Positions 1 to 8,110 of a stretch of 61,793 bases of DNA are shown one piece after another. The first letter of the stretch is position 1, and each line of letters opens with the position of its first letter. This DNA is from Pseudomonadota bacterium (GTDB lineage: Bacteria; Pseudomonadota; Gammaproteobacteria; Steroidobacterales; Steroidobacteraceae). Below the pieces are notes generated by a model. That model had not been told where the DNA came from, searched no databases, and saw only the letters and a program-made list of their open reading frames with translations. Location: the NCBI GenBank assembly GCA_947454465.1, contig CANGJP010000008.1, positions 1 to 61,793 on the forward strand, given 5' to 3'. The position numbers were made by a program, and so were the translations under genes.

Positions 1-332
1 CATAGGATCAATCCCACCCCACACGTCGGGTTGAATCCCGGCCTACAAATCTTGCAGCCTGTAGGTTGGAATTTATTCCAACATTAAACCGTCGGGTTAA
101 AACCCGACCTACGCACCTTAAATTGTCGGGATAAATCCCGACCTACAGACCAACCCTTGTGGGTCGCAATTTATTGCGACATTGACCATAGGATCAATCC
201 CACCCCACACGTCGGGTTGAATCCCGGCCTACAAATCTTGCAGCCTGTAAGTTGGAATTTATTCCAACATTAAACAGTCGGGTTAAAACCCAACCTACGC
301 ACCTTAAATTGTCGGGATAAAACCCGACCTAC
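1..332. repeat. REP-like palindrome cluster, duplicated with a 186-bp period
   Basis: No gene lies here. The stretch holds 22-bp imperfect palindromes of the form GTAG plus a short hairpin. Units lie at 25-46, 91-112 and 125-146 (GTAG end on the minus strand), at 61-82 (plus strand), and a diverged one at 159-180 that begins GTGG. The whole block from 1 to 146 recurs at 187-332 with only a few substitutions, giving a tandem duplication of period 186. A GTAG tetranucleotide at the 5' foot of a hairpin is the hallmark of REP sequences mobilised by RAYT (TnpA-REP) transposases, so I read this as a BIME-like cluster. No RAYT gene is in the window. Confidence 0.8.
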
Positions 333-1963
333 GGGGTGCGCCAGCGCTTCACATAACCCATCAATCCCTGCAAGCCATCGGGCGCCGTCTCGGGACGTTC
401 AACCACCGACACCAACGCATCGGCCACCTTCTTACCTAACTCAACGCCCCACTGATCAAAGGCATTGATGTCCCAGATCACGCTTTGTACGAACACCTTG
501 TGCTCATACAACGCAATCAATTTACCTAACGTGGTCGGATCAAGACGCGCAAACAACACCAACGAACTGGGTCGATTACCCAGATGCAATTTGTGAGGCG
601 TGAGCCGTTCAATGGTTTCAGTGTCCATCCCCCGCGCCGTCAACTCGTGCCGCGCTTCCTGCTCGGTGTAGCCCAAGGCAAAGGCCTGTGCCTGACCGAT
701 GCAATTGGCCAGGGCGAGATTCTGTTGGCCTTGATAGTCACTGGAGGCATTCACCGGCGCGATGAAATCCAACGCAGTCCGTGCCGTGCCCTGATGCAAT
801 AACTGAAAGAAGGAGTGCTGCGCATTCGAGCCTGGTTCGCCCCATACCACCGCACCAGTGTCACACTCCACAGGCTCACCACCGTGAGTGACACGCTTGC
901 CATTACTCTCCATATCGAGTTGCTGTAAGTACGCCGCAAAGCGATGCAGGCGCTGGTCATACGGCAACACAGCCAATGAGTCGAGCTCTAAAAAATTACG
1001 GTTCCAGATGCCAAGCAGGCCCATCAGCACCGGATAATTGTTTTCAAATGGTGTCTGCTGAAAGTGCTCATCCATGATGCGCGCACCGTGCAGCAAGGCT
1101 TCGAAATGCGCCATGCCCATGCTCAACGCAATCGACAGCCCCACCGAAGACCACAACGAGTATCGACCCCCAACCCAGTCCCACATCGTGAATCTGTTTT
1201 CAGGTGCAATCTGAAACGCATCCATGGCCTGATCATTGGTTGAGACCGCAACAAAGTGACGAGAGACGGCATCATCACCCAACTGATCAACCAGCCACTG
1301 CCGTGCAATCTTGGCATTAGATAAGGTCTCCAGCGTGGTGAATGTTTTTGAACACACCACAAACAAGGTACTGGCCGCATTCACCTTCGACAGCACATCA
1401 GCAAGCTGTGAGCCGTCAATGTTGGAGACGCAGTGCAGCGTGATACCAGGGTGACGGTAACGGGCCAATGCCTCGTTCACCATGACAACACCTAAATCGG
1501 AACCGCCAATGCCGATGTTCACCACATCGGTGAATGTCTGATCTGTCACACCCCGCACACGACCACCGTGCACGCCCTCAACAAAGGCTCGCATGTGCTC
1601 AAGATTGGCACGTACTGCAGGCATGACATCCTGACCATTCACTACAATCTTTCGACCTGCATCTGCACGCAACGCGGTGTGCAAGACGGCACGTCGCTCG
1701 GTGGTGTTAATCACCCCACCGCTAAACATGGCACGGATCTGTTCTTTCAGACCCCGCGCCTCGGCCAACTTGATCAAGGCCTGCAAGATGGGCTGAGTGA
1801 CCCGCTGCCGCGAAAAATCAAACAGCATCTCCATGTCACAGCGCGAGAATTGTTCGAAACGTTGTGGATTATCTGCAAACAGATCACGCAGATGCAGCGT
1901 GCCGTCACTGAGCATTAACGCATTCAGTGCCTGCCATTCGGGCGTTTGCAGAAGTGAACTCAT
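329..1963 (-). CDS. pgi: Glucose-6-phosphate isomerase
   Basis: Cytoplasmic enzyme interconverting glucose-6-phosphate and fructose-6-phosphate. At 544 aa it is the normal length for the bacterial long form. Visible signatures are GIGGSDLG at 151-158, the sugar-phosphate loop SKTFTTLETL at 205-214, the family signature WDWVGGRYSLWSSVGL at 261-276, the catalytic Glu352 in MESNGK and His383 in GSNAQHSFF. The ATG overlaps the folA stop as ATGA, so translation is probably coupled in the operon thyA-SET-folA-pgi. Oddly, the TAG stop codon is part of the GTAG tetranucleotide of a REP-like unit (311-332), so a repeat sits exactly at the 3' end of the gene. zwf, which uses the same substrate, is about 32 kb away. 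Confidence 0.97.
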   Translation of the reverse strand: MSSLLQTPEWQALNALMLSDGTLHLRDLFADNPQRFEQFSRCDMEMLFDFSRQRVTQPILQALIKLAEARGLKEQIRAMFSGGVINTTERRAVLHTALRADAGRKIVVNGQDVMPAVRANLEHMRAFVEGVHGGRVRGVTDQTFTDVVNIGIGGSDLGVVMVNEALARYRHPGITLHCVSNIDGSQLADVLSKVNAASTLFVVCSKTFTTLETLSNAKIARQWLVDQLGDDAVSRHFVAVSTNDQAMDAFQIAPENRFTMWDWVGGRYSLWSSVGLSIALSMGMAHFEALLHGARIMDEHFQQTPFENNYPVLMGLLGIWNRNFLELDSLAVLPYDQRLHRFAAYLQQLDMESNGKRVTHGGEPVECDTGAVVWGEPGSNAQHSFFQLLHQGTARTALDFIAPVNASSDYQGQQNLALANCIGQAQAFALGYTEQEARHELTARGMDTETIERLTPHKLHLGNRPSSLVLFARLDPTTLGKLIALYEHKVFVQSVIWDINAFDQWGVELGKKVADALVSVVERPETAPDGLQGLMGYVKRWRTP

Positions 1964-2448
1964 GACGTCACTCGCTCAAGGGTTATAAAACTGTGCGCAA
2001 ACTGATTCTGGTCATCTGCAGGCACATCGTCACGGGAAGTCTCATGCCACTGCGTCGGCTCTAGCAGTGGAAAAAAAGCATCGCCACTGATAGTGGCATG
2101 CACCTGTGTAAGGTACACACGCTGCGCCTGCGGTAAGGCCTGTCGATAAATTTCAGCGCCGCCAATGATCATGTACTCATCGGCTTGCACGCTACCGAAT
2201 GCCTCATCGAGCGACCCCACCACGGTGCAACCGACTATCTGCAAATCAGACTGACGCGTGATGACAATATTGGTACGGCCCGGCAACGGCTTACCGATAG
2301 AGTCGAATGTTTTACGGCCCATGATGATGGGCTTGCCCATGGTGAGCGCCTTGAAGCGCTTCAGATCCCCTGGCAATCGCCAGGGTAATGCGTTGTCCTG
2401 ACCGATGACGCCGTTATCCGCGACCGCCACGATCAACGAGATGATCAA
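1960..2448 (-). CDS. folA: Dihydrofolate reductase
   Basis: Reduces dihydrofolate to tetrahydrofolate with NADPH, regenerating the cofactor oxidised by ThyA encoded just upstream. The 162-aa protein has the usual core: the substrate loop NALPWRLPGDLK with the acidic catalytic residue Asp28, the NADPH-binding motif GRKTFDSIG, and IGGAEIYRQAL. The start is a TTG whose last two bases are the first two of the upstream SET gene's TGA stop (TTGA). No in-frame ATG lies upstream before that stop, and the N-terminus beginning at this TTG aligns with the family. The tight overlap suggests coupled translation. The stop in turn overlaps the pgi start. Confidence 0.96.
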   Translation of the reverse strand: MIISLIVAVADNGVIGQDNALPWRLPGDLKRFKALTMGKPIIMGRKTFDSIGKPLPGRTNIVITRQSDLQIVGCTVVGSLDEAFGSVQADEYMIIGGAEIYRQALPQAQRVYLTQVHATISGDAFFPLLEPTQWHETSRDDVPADDQNQFAHSFITLERVTS

Positions 2449-3164
2449 TTGCGGCCTCGCTTGCCTGTTTTCTTTTTAGAGACTGTCTTCTTAGAGACTT
2501 TCTTTTTACTGGCTTTGTTTTTCGCAGTGGTTTTCTTAGCGGATTTGTTCTTTGCAGACTTCGCGCTGGCTTGACCTTGCTTGGCCTCAGCCCGTGCCTT
2601 GGCACGCTTACGCTTGGCCCGATCTTCAGCCAGGTGCTGCTCAATCGACTGCGCATCGAGCATCGTGCCACGGCACTTCTTTGACCCACACAGGCAACGG
2701 TACAACGCTAAATCCTCTGCCGTGTCGTCTTCGCTCCAGGTCAACTGATAATCATAGCCCAGCTCTTCACCGGCCTTGATGTTGCGAATGGCCTCGATGA
2801 AGATACGGTTGTCTTCGGTGACGGTCTCGCAATTGGCTTCGCAGCGATGGTTGATGTAGCGCGCATCATTGCCCTTACGCGTGCCGTCAATGACCGTCTT
2901 GCGATTGACCACAAACAAAAAGGTGTGGCCATCTTCCTGATGCTTCTTCCAGAAACGTCGATCTGCTTCCGAGTGTGAGATGCGCTCGCCGACATATTCA
3001 TAGACGCGCGTGCCGCTCTTAATCGGCTTCACCGCGTACACACCCCGACCATGAATGGGTGAGTTACGCACCTCAACCAGCTCAGAGTGAATCAGATTAT
3101 CAAGCTCTTTTTTCGTGTTGATCTTGGATTTGGAGGATGTATTACGCTTTTTCTTACTTGCCAT
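2445..3164 (-). CDS. SET-domain protein-lysine methyltransferase with a histone-H1-like basic tail
   Basis: Predicted S-adenosylmethionine-dependent lysine methyltransferase of 239 aa. A basic N-terminus (about 1-20) precedes a SET domain (about 28-150) that carries SPIHGRGVYA at 35-44, the pseudoknot motif NHRCEAN at 105-111 and ELGYDY at 134-139. A post-SET Cys cluster CLCGSKKC (157-164) followed by RGTML should bind zinc together with Cys108. Residues from about 190 to the end are almost only Lys, Ala, Ser, Thr and Arg in AKK/SKK-type repeats, like bacterial H1-like proteins. The ATG at 3164 is chosen because the open frame upstream of it runs into thyA. Known bacterial SET proteins modify histone-like proteins or host chromatin. 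The target here is unknown. Confidence 0.85.
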   Translation of the reverse strand: MASKKKRNTSSKSKINTKKELDNLIHSELVEVRNSPIHGRGVYAVKPIKSGTRVYEYVGERISHSEADRRFWKKHQEDGHTFLFVVNRKTVIDGTRKGNDARYINHRCEANCETVTEDNRIFIEAIRNIKAGEELGYDYQLTWSEDDTAEDLALYRCLCGSKKCRGTMLDAQSIEQHLAEDRAKRKRAKARAEAKQGQASAKSAKNKSAKKTTAKNKASKKKVSKKTVSKKKTGKRGRN

Positions 3165-3198
3165 GGTGACGCTTAAGTTAGATACCGAGTTTAAAAAA

Positions 3199-3993
3199 TC
3201 AAACAGCCACGACCGCTTTGATGTGCGGGTGCGGATCGTAATCAGTGATCTCGAAGTCTTCGAACTGATATTCAAAAATGGAAGGCGGCCTGCGTTTAAT
3301 CAGCAATTTCGGCAAGCTGCGCGTGTCACGTGACAATTGCAGATCGGCCTGATCCAGATGATTCAAATACAAATGGCAGTCACCACCCGTCCAGACAAAG
3401 TCACCCACTTCAAGATCGCACTGCTGCGCGAACAGGTGCGTGAGCAATGCGTACGAGGCAATGTTGAAGGGCACACCAAGAAAGATATCGGCGCTACGCT
3501 GATAGAGCTGGCAGGATAACTTGCCATCGCCCACCCAGAACTGAAACAGCGCATGACACGGCGTGAGCGCCATCTTCTCAAGCTCGCCCACGTTCCACGC
3601 ATTCACAATGATGCGGCGTGAATCTGGATTGCGACGAATTAAATCCACCGTGCGACTGATTTGATCCACGTAGCCGCCATCCGGTGTTGGCCAGGTACGC
3701 CACTGCCGACCGTAGACGGGACCTAAATCACCCTGCTCATTGGCCCACTCATCCCAGATGGAGACGTTGTTCTCTTTAAGATAACGGATGTTGGTGTCAC
3801 CACGCAGAAACCACAGCAATTCATAGACAATGGAACGCAGATGCAGCTTCTTGGTGGTGAGCATCGGGAAGCCATCAGCAAGATTGAACCGCATCTGATG
3901 ACCGAAGATCGAACGCGTACCCGTACCGGTCCGGTCGGTCTTGACCAACCCTTCATTACGCACCAGACGCATCAGGTCAAGGTATTGCCGCAT
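3199..3993 (-). CDS. thyA: Thymidylate synthase
   Basis: Converts dUMP to dTMP using 5,10-methylenetetrahydrofolate and yields dihydrofolate, which FolA (two genes downstream) recycles. The 264-aa length equals that of the E. coli enzyme. The catalytic nucleophile is Cys146 in [10 protein letters not shown]. The dUMP-binding arginines are in [10 protein letters not shown], and GDCHLYLNH and the C-terminal region around HIKAVVAV match the family. The gene is followed after 34 bp by the SET gene and is probably the first gene of the thyA-SET-folA-pgi operon. A REP-like palindrome lies between it and lgt. Confidence 0.98.
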   Translation of the reverse strand: MRQYLDLMRLVRNEGLVKTDRTGTGTRSIFGHQMRFNLADGFPMLTTKKLHLRSIVYELLWFLRGDTNIRYLKENNVSIWDEWANEQGDLGPVYGRQWRTWPTPDGGYVDQISRTVDLIRRNPDSRRIIVNAWNVGELEKMALTPCHALFQFWVGDGKLSCQLYQRSADIFLGVPFNIASYALLTHLFAQQCDLEVGDFVWTGGDCHLYLNHLDQADLQLSRDTRSLPKLLIKRRPPSIFEYQFEDFEITDYDPHPHIKAVVAV

Positions 3994-4031
3994 GCGTTAA
4001 TTTCCGTATCCACTTACTGAGGGATGATGAT

Positions 4032-4053
4032 GTCGGGATAAATCCCGACCTAC
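4032..4053 (-). repeat. Solitary REP-like palindrome (GTAG type)
   Basis: This is a perfect copy of the 22-bp unit found at 125-146, lying alone in the 95-bp gap between lgt and thyA. Read on the minus strand it begins GTAG followed by a GTCGGGAT/ATCCCGAC hairpin. It shows that the family at 1-332 is dispersed rather than local. Confidence 0.8.
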
Positions 4054-4088
4054 GAATAACAACAGCACGATCACATAGGACGCGGTGA

Positions 4089-4892
4089 TCACGACACCAC
4101 TCCAACGTAATTACCACTGGGACGCTTTAAGCGATAGGCTCGTAACAGCATATACCACCCGACCACGATCATTGGCAGGCACAAGAGCTGTCCTTCGGTG
4201 ACCCATCCCAACAGCAGATACCCGCGATTGGCATCCGGCACCCGCACAAACTCGACCGCAAAACGAAACACGCCATAGCACAGCAACCACAGGCTCGTCG
4301 GTGCCCACTGCGGTCGTGGCTTGCGGGTAAACAGCCACACAATAAAAAACAACACGATGCCTTCTAGACAGGCTTCATAAAGCTGAGAGGCATGACGCGG
4401 CACGCCATCCACGATGACAGCCCAGGGCACATCGGTGGGCTTGCCCCACAACTCACCATTAATGAAATTAGCGATGCGGCCGGTAAACAAACCCAGCGCC
4501 GGTAACGGTGCCGCAAAATCGAGCGCATCGGCAATCTGTCGTTGTCGACTGCGAGCAAACAGCGCCACGCCGGTCATGCCACCGATGATGCCACCGTGGA
4601 AGGACATGCCCCCTTCCCAGATTCGCAAGGCACGCACAGGCTCATGGATCACGTCTTCTATGCCGTAAAACAGCACCCAGCCCAAGCGTCCACCGATAAT
4701 CAGTCCCATTGAGGCAAAGAACACCAGATCATCCACATCCAGCGGCTTCCAGGTCGAGCCCGGCATGGCGGCCCGTCGTCTTGCCAGATACCACCCACCT
4801 AGGATACCAATCACATACATCAGCCCATACCAGCGCACCGCCAGCGGCCCTACTGAGAAGATGATCGGATCAATGTCAGGATAGATAAACAT
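4089..4892 (-). CDS. lgt: Prolipoprotein diacylglyceryl transferase
   Basis: Inner-membrane enzyme that moves diacylglyceryl from phosphatidylglycerol to the lipobox cysteine of prolipoproteins, the first step of lipoprotein maturation. The 267-aa protein has about seven hydrophobic segments. It contains the Lgt signature GRIANFINGELWG (138-150) with the essential Arg139, and the conserved HGG at 99-101. Lnt, which catalyses the last step of the pathway, is at 19633-21183. Lipoproteins in this window (PotF, the small Ala/Pro protein) would be substrates. It precedes thyA on the same strand, as in many gammaproteobacteria. Confidence 0.97.
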   Translation of the reverse strand: MFIYPDIDPIIFSVGPLAVRWYGLMYVIGILGGWYLARRRAAMPGSTWKPLDVDDLVFFASMGLIIGGRLGWVLFYGIEDVIHEPVRALRIWEGGMSFHGGIIGGMTGVALFARSRQRQIADALDFAAPLPALGLFTGRIANFINGELWGKPTDVPWAVIVDGVPRHASQLYEACLEGIVLFFIVWLFTRKPRPQWAPTSLWLLCYGVFRFAVEFVRVPDANRGYLLLGWVTEGQLLCLPMIVVGWYMLLRAYRLKRPSGNYVGVVS

Positions 4893-4965
4893 GAGTGGGT
4901 AATCTTAACAGCAGCGCGTGCAGTGCGTTAGACATGAATACACCTCTCGTGACTGTCGCAGAGGA

Positions 4966-6168
4966 TTATTCGGACACCACCCGCGCGATGAATGATTTGA
5001 GGTAGCGGGTCTCTTCAATGCCAGGATGAATCGGATGATCCGGCGCCTGTCCCCCTACCTCAATGATCTGCACATGCTTATTCAAATGCCGTGCCGCACG
5101 CTGAATCGAATCAATCAGCGCATCACCGTGCAGGTGATAAGAACACGAGCAGGACACCAGCAGACCATCACGCTCCACCAACTGCATCGCCAACTGATTC
5201 AGGCGCTTGTAAGCGGCCTCGCCCTTAGGGATATCTTTCTTACGCTTGATGAAGGCCGGTGGATCGATAATGACGATATCGAACTTACGCTTGTCCTGAT
5301 GTAGTTTTTCCAGCACATCAAAAGCATCACCTTTGATCGTGTCCACCTTCAAGCCATTGGCAGTGGCATTGTGCTGCAGACACTCCAGCGCTTTTGCCGA
5401 GCCATCGACACAGGTCACCTCCGCCGCACCGGCACGTGCCGCGGTCAATCCCCACGCGCCGATATAGCTGAACACATCCAGCACCTTGGCGCCCTTCACG
5501 TACTTCAGCAAGGCCTGACGATTGAAGGCCTGATCATAGAACCAGCCGGTCTTTTGACCCTCTTGGGCGGGCACTGAAAACATCACGCTGCTTTCTTGCA
5601 ACTGTAATTGCTCAGGCACCTCACCAAAGGCCGTCTCGACGTATGGCTCCAATCCTTCAAGTTCACGCGCGCCGCTGTCGTTCTTCCACACCATGGCCAC
5701 AGGCTTGATCACCTGCTTAACTGCCGCAACAATCTGTTCCTTCATCGCCTCCATGCCTGCCGTATTAATCTGTCCCACGATCACATCACCAAATCGATCA
5801 AGCACCAGGCCCGGCAAAAGATCCGACTCGCCATAGACCAGTCGATAGTACGGCTGTGCATACACCCGCTCACGCAATGACAAGGCGACTTGTAATCGGT
5901 GCACGAGCAGCGACTTATCACCCGGCGGATGACGCTCATCGCGCCCTAAAATACGCGCGCAGATCAGCGCACGAGGATTGACATAAGCATAGCCCATGAA
6001 CTTGTCACGCTGCGAGCGCACCTGGCACACATCACCGGGCTTGAATGCCGTCAGCGGTGTCTCGGTGGTGTTGACTTCGTTAGAGAACACCCACAGATGA
6101 CCTGCAGACAGACGACGGTCTTCATCACGCTTCAGGCGCAGGATAGGTAATTCGCTGGGATTAGCCAT
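4966..6168 (-). CDS. rlmI: RlmI-type 23S rRNA (cytosine-C5) methyltransferase
   Basis: Predicted SAM-dependent methyltransferase of 400 aa. An N-terminal PUA domain (about 1-85, with RRLSAGHLWVFSNEV) is followed by a central linking domain and a C-terminal Rossmann fold. SAM-binding motif I is VLDVFSYIGAWGLTAA, motif IV is IIDPPAFIKRKKD, and the conserved Cys pair lies in VSCSCSYHL. E. coli RlmI (YccW, 396 aa) makes m5C1962 in 23S rRNA, and the similarity in length and domain order supports the same role. It lies downstream of efp, from which a strong terminator separates it. Confidence 0.9.
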   Translation of the reverse strand: MANPSELPILRLKRDEDRRLSAGHLWVFSNEVNTTETPLTAFKPGDVCQVRSQRDKFMGYAYVNPRALICARILGRDERHPPGDKSLLVHRLQVALSLRERVYAQPYYRLVYGESDLLPGLVLDRFGDVIVGQINTAGMEAMKEQIVAAVKQVIKPVAMVWKNDSGARELEGLEPYVETAFGEVPEQLQLQESSVMFSVPAQEGQKTGWFYDQAFNRQALLKYVKGAKVLDVFSYIGAWGLTAARAGAAEVTCVDGSAKALECLQHNATANGLKVDTIKGDAFDVLEKLHQDKRKFDIVIIDPPAFIKRKKDIPKGEAAYKRLNQLAMQLVERDGLLVSCSCSYHLHGDALIDSIQRAARHLNKHVQIIEVGGQAPDHPIHPGIEETRYLKSFIARVVSE

Positions 6169-6204
6169 GGTGAGCTCTCGCTATCAATCTTAATCAACAA
6201 ACAT

Positions 6205-6228
6205 AAAGACCGCCCGCAGGCGGTCTTT
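6205..6228 (-). terminator. Rho-independent terminator after efp
   Basis: A 10-bp perfect GC-rich stem (6205-6214 with 6219-6228) has a 4-base loop. On the minus strand it runs into a T-rich stretch. It sits between the efp stop and the rlmI start. Confidence 0.85.
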
Positions 6229-6292
6229 AAAACGGATGACGCCAGCGCACTGCTGATAACAGCGCACTGCAGGCCAGTATTTTTAAAAGGGA

Positions 6293-6862
6293 TCAGCCCT
6301 TACCGCGAGCCAAGTATTCACCGGTACGCGTATCGACACGCACCACTTCACCTTCGCTGATGAACAAGGGCACACGCACCACCGCACCCGTTTCAAGCGT
6401 CGCAGGCTTGGAACCGCCAGTGGCCGTGTCACCACGCATGCCCGGATCGGTCTCAACAATCTTCAGCTCCACGTGTGCCGGCGGCGTCACTGTAAGAGGC
6501 TGACCGTTCCACAGCATCACGGTGCAACTCATGCCGTCTTTGAGCCATTGTGGCGTGTCACCCATCGCAGCCTTACCGGCGGTGTGCTGCTCAAAATTCT
6601 CGGGCACCATGAAGGTCCAGAATTCGCCGTCGCTATACAGAAACTGCATTTCAGTTTCAACCACATCCGCACCTTCCACGGAGTCACCCGACTTAAAGGT
6701 ACGCTCCACGGTACGACCGGTCTTTAAATTACGCACCTTGACGCGGTTGAAGGCTTGCCCCTTACCGGGCTTAACCATTTCATTTTCGACGATGGTATAA
6801 GGATCATTGTCAAGAATAATCTTGAGACCGGATTTGAATTCGTTTGTGCTATAGCTAGCCAT
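6293..6862 (-). CDS. efp: Elongation factor P
   Basis: Binds the ribosome between the P and E sites and relieves stalling at polyproline stretches. The protein has 189 aa from the ATG at 6862. The reading frame stays open further upstream but would run into the divergent epmB, and the family N-terminus [12 protein letters not shown] fixes the start. Lys34 in the loop KPGKGQAF is the residue beta-lysylated by EpmA/EpmB. The three domains (KOW-like and two OB folds) are complete, ending in EYLARGKG. The divergent neighbour epmB encodes the 2,3-aminomutase that makes the (R)-beta-lysine, so target and modifier share a 64-bp promoter region. Confidence 0.97.
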   Translation of the reverse strand: MASYSTNEFKSGLKIILDNDPYTIVENEMVKPGKGQAFNRVKVRNLKTGRTVERTFKSGDSVEGADVVETEMQFLYSDGEFWTFMVPENFEQHTAGKAAMGDTPQWLKDGMSCTVMLWNGQPLTVTPPAHVELKIVETDPGMRGDTATGGSKPATLETGAVVRVPLFISEGEVVRVDTRTGEYLARGKG

Positions 6863-6926
6863 CTCGGCACCGTGGTGGTTGGATAACACTCCGGAAACGC
6901 CCGGAGATCTGGTAAAAAGGCCGCCG

Positions 6927-7976
6927 ATGATAGCCGTAAGCACACAATCAAACCAGACCAAGCTGCAGGCGCACCGTGAATCTGCGCCCAGCGACCTACC
7001 TGTATGGCAGGCGTCACTGGCACAGGCCATCACCGATCCGGCAGAGTTACTGAACATACTCGGGCTTGATCCAGCCCTGCTTCCCGCCGCCCAAGTCGCT
7101 GCCAAATTATTTCCGCTGCGCGTGCCGCGCGGTTTTGTCGCTCGCATGGAGCACGGCAATCCGGACGATCCCTTGCTCAGGCAAGTGCTGCCGTTAGGTG
7201 CCGAGACCCTGCAAACACCGGGCTTTGTCACCGACCCTGTCGGTGACATGGCCAGTCGTATCGCACCGGGCGTCCTGCACAAGTACCGAGGACGCGCCCT
7301 GCTGATCAGCACGGGAGCCTGCGGCGTGCATTGCCGTTACTGCTTCCGCCGCCACTTTCCTTATGGCGAGGACACGGCCAGCAGCCAGCACTGGCAGAGC
7401 GCCTTGGCCGCGATACAGCAAGATACCAGCATTCGCGAGTTGATCCTCAGCGGCGGCGACCCCTTAAGCCTGAATGAACGGCGCTTGCGCGAACTCAGTC
7501 AGGGCCTGCTGCACATTCCGCACCTCAAGCGCCTTCGTATTCACACCCGCCAACCTGTCGTGCTGCCTGAACGGGTGGATACCGAATTACTCCATTGGCT
7601 GGATTCCATCAACTTGCAAAAGGTGATGGTGCTGCACATCAACCACCCCAGAGAAATCAGTGACGAAGTCATCCAAGCTTGCCAAGCCCTGGCCCGTCAC
7701 GGCGTGACGCTGCTTAACCAATCGGTGCTGCTCAAGGGGGTCAACAATTCGGCAACGGTGCTGACCGAACTGAGTGAGACCCTGTTTGCAACCGGCATTC
7801 AACCTTACTACCTGCATCTGCTCGACCCGGTGCAAGGCGCCGGCCATTTCGACGTACCGGTACACGAAGCTCAAACCATCATGAACACACTGCAAGCCGA
7901 GCTGCCCGGCTTCCTGGTTCCCAAATTGGTCCGTGAACTGCCTGGACACGCTTCCAAGACCCCAGTCGCATTTTGA
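6927..7976 (+). CDS. epmB: EF-P (R)-beta-lysine 2,3-aminomutase EpmB
   Basis: Radical-SAM enzyme that converts (S)-alpha-lysine to (R)-beta-lysine for attachment to EF-P Lys34 by EpmA. The protein has 349 aa from the ATG at 6927. A TTG 48 bp upstream is possible but gives no conserved sequence. The iron-sulphur motif is Cys132, Cys136 and Cys139 in [14 protein letters not shown]. It continues with [10 protein letters not shown] and RIHTRQP, typical of the lysine 2,3-aminomutase branch. It is shorter than clostridial KamA and lacks that enzyme's C-terminal extension, which is the EpmB form. EpmA is not in the window. Confidence 0.94.
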   Translation: MIAVSTQSNQTKLQAHRESAPSDLPVWQASLAQAITDPAELLNILGLDPALLPAAQVAAKLFPLRVPRGFVARMEHGNPDDPLLRQVLPLGAETLQTPGFVTDPVGDMASRIAPGVLHKYRGRALLISTGACGVHCRYCFRRHFPYGEDTASSQHWQSALAAIQQDTSIRELILSGGDPLSLNERRLRELSQGLLHIPHLKRLRIHTRQPVVLPERVDTELLHWLDSINLQKVMVLHINHPREISDEVIQACQALARHGVTLLNQSVLLKGVNNSATVLTELSETLFATGIQPYYLHLLDPVQGAGHFDVPVHEAQTIMNTLQAELPGFLVPKLVRELPGHASKTPVAF

Positions 7977-8110
7977 GCCGCAGGTTACTGATACCATGCA
8001 CGTTGGGCTGATACTCAAGGATTACAGATTCTAGGGATTACGGAGATTTTAAGGATCAGCCACAGATCGCAAACCATCATCAATCACCCTTGAGGTTTAC
8101 CACCGCCACC

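Noticed and set aside
1-332. CRISPR array
   Set aside because: The short repeats alternate in orientation, are palindromic, vary in spacing and recur elsewhere; no cas genes are present.
2414-2689. Lys/Arg-rich open frame overlapping the SET gene tail
   Set aside because: It is a shadow frame of the low-complexity tail of the SET protein on the same strand.
3165-3275. N-terminal extension of the SET gene
   Set aside because: The 37 extra codons overlap the thyA 3' end; the ATG at 3164 gives a compact protein that starts MASKKKRN.
6863-7312. N-terminal extension of EF-P up to 7312
   Set aside because: It is antisense to epmB and has no similarity to EF-P, whose conserved start is [12 protein letters not shown] at 6862.
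7587-8018. 143-codon open frame antisense to epmB
   Set aside because: It lies wholly opposite a well-supported gene and shows no family similarity or ribosome binding site.
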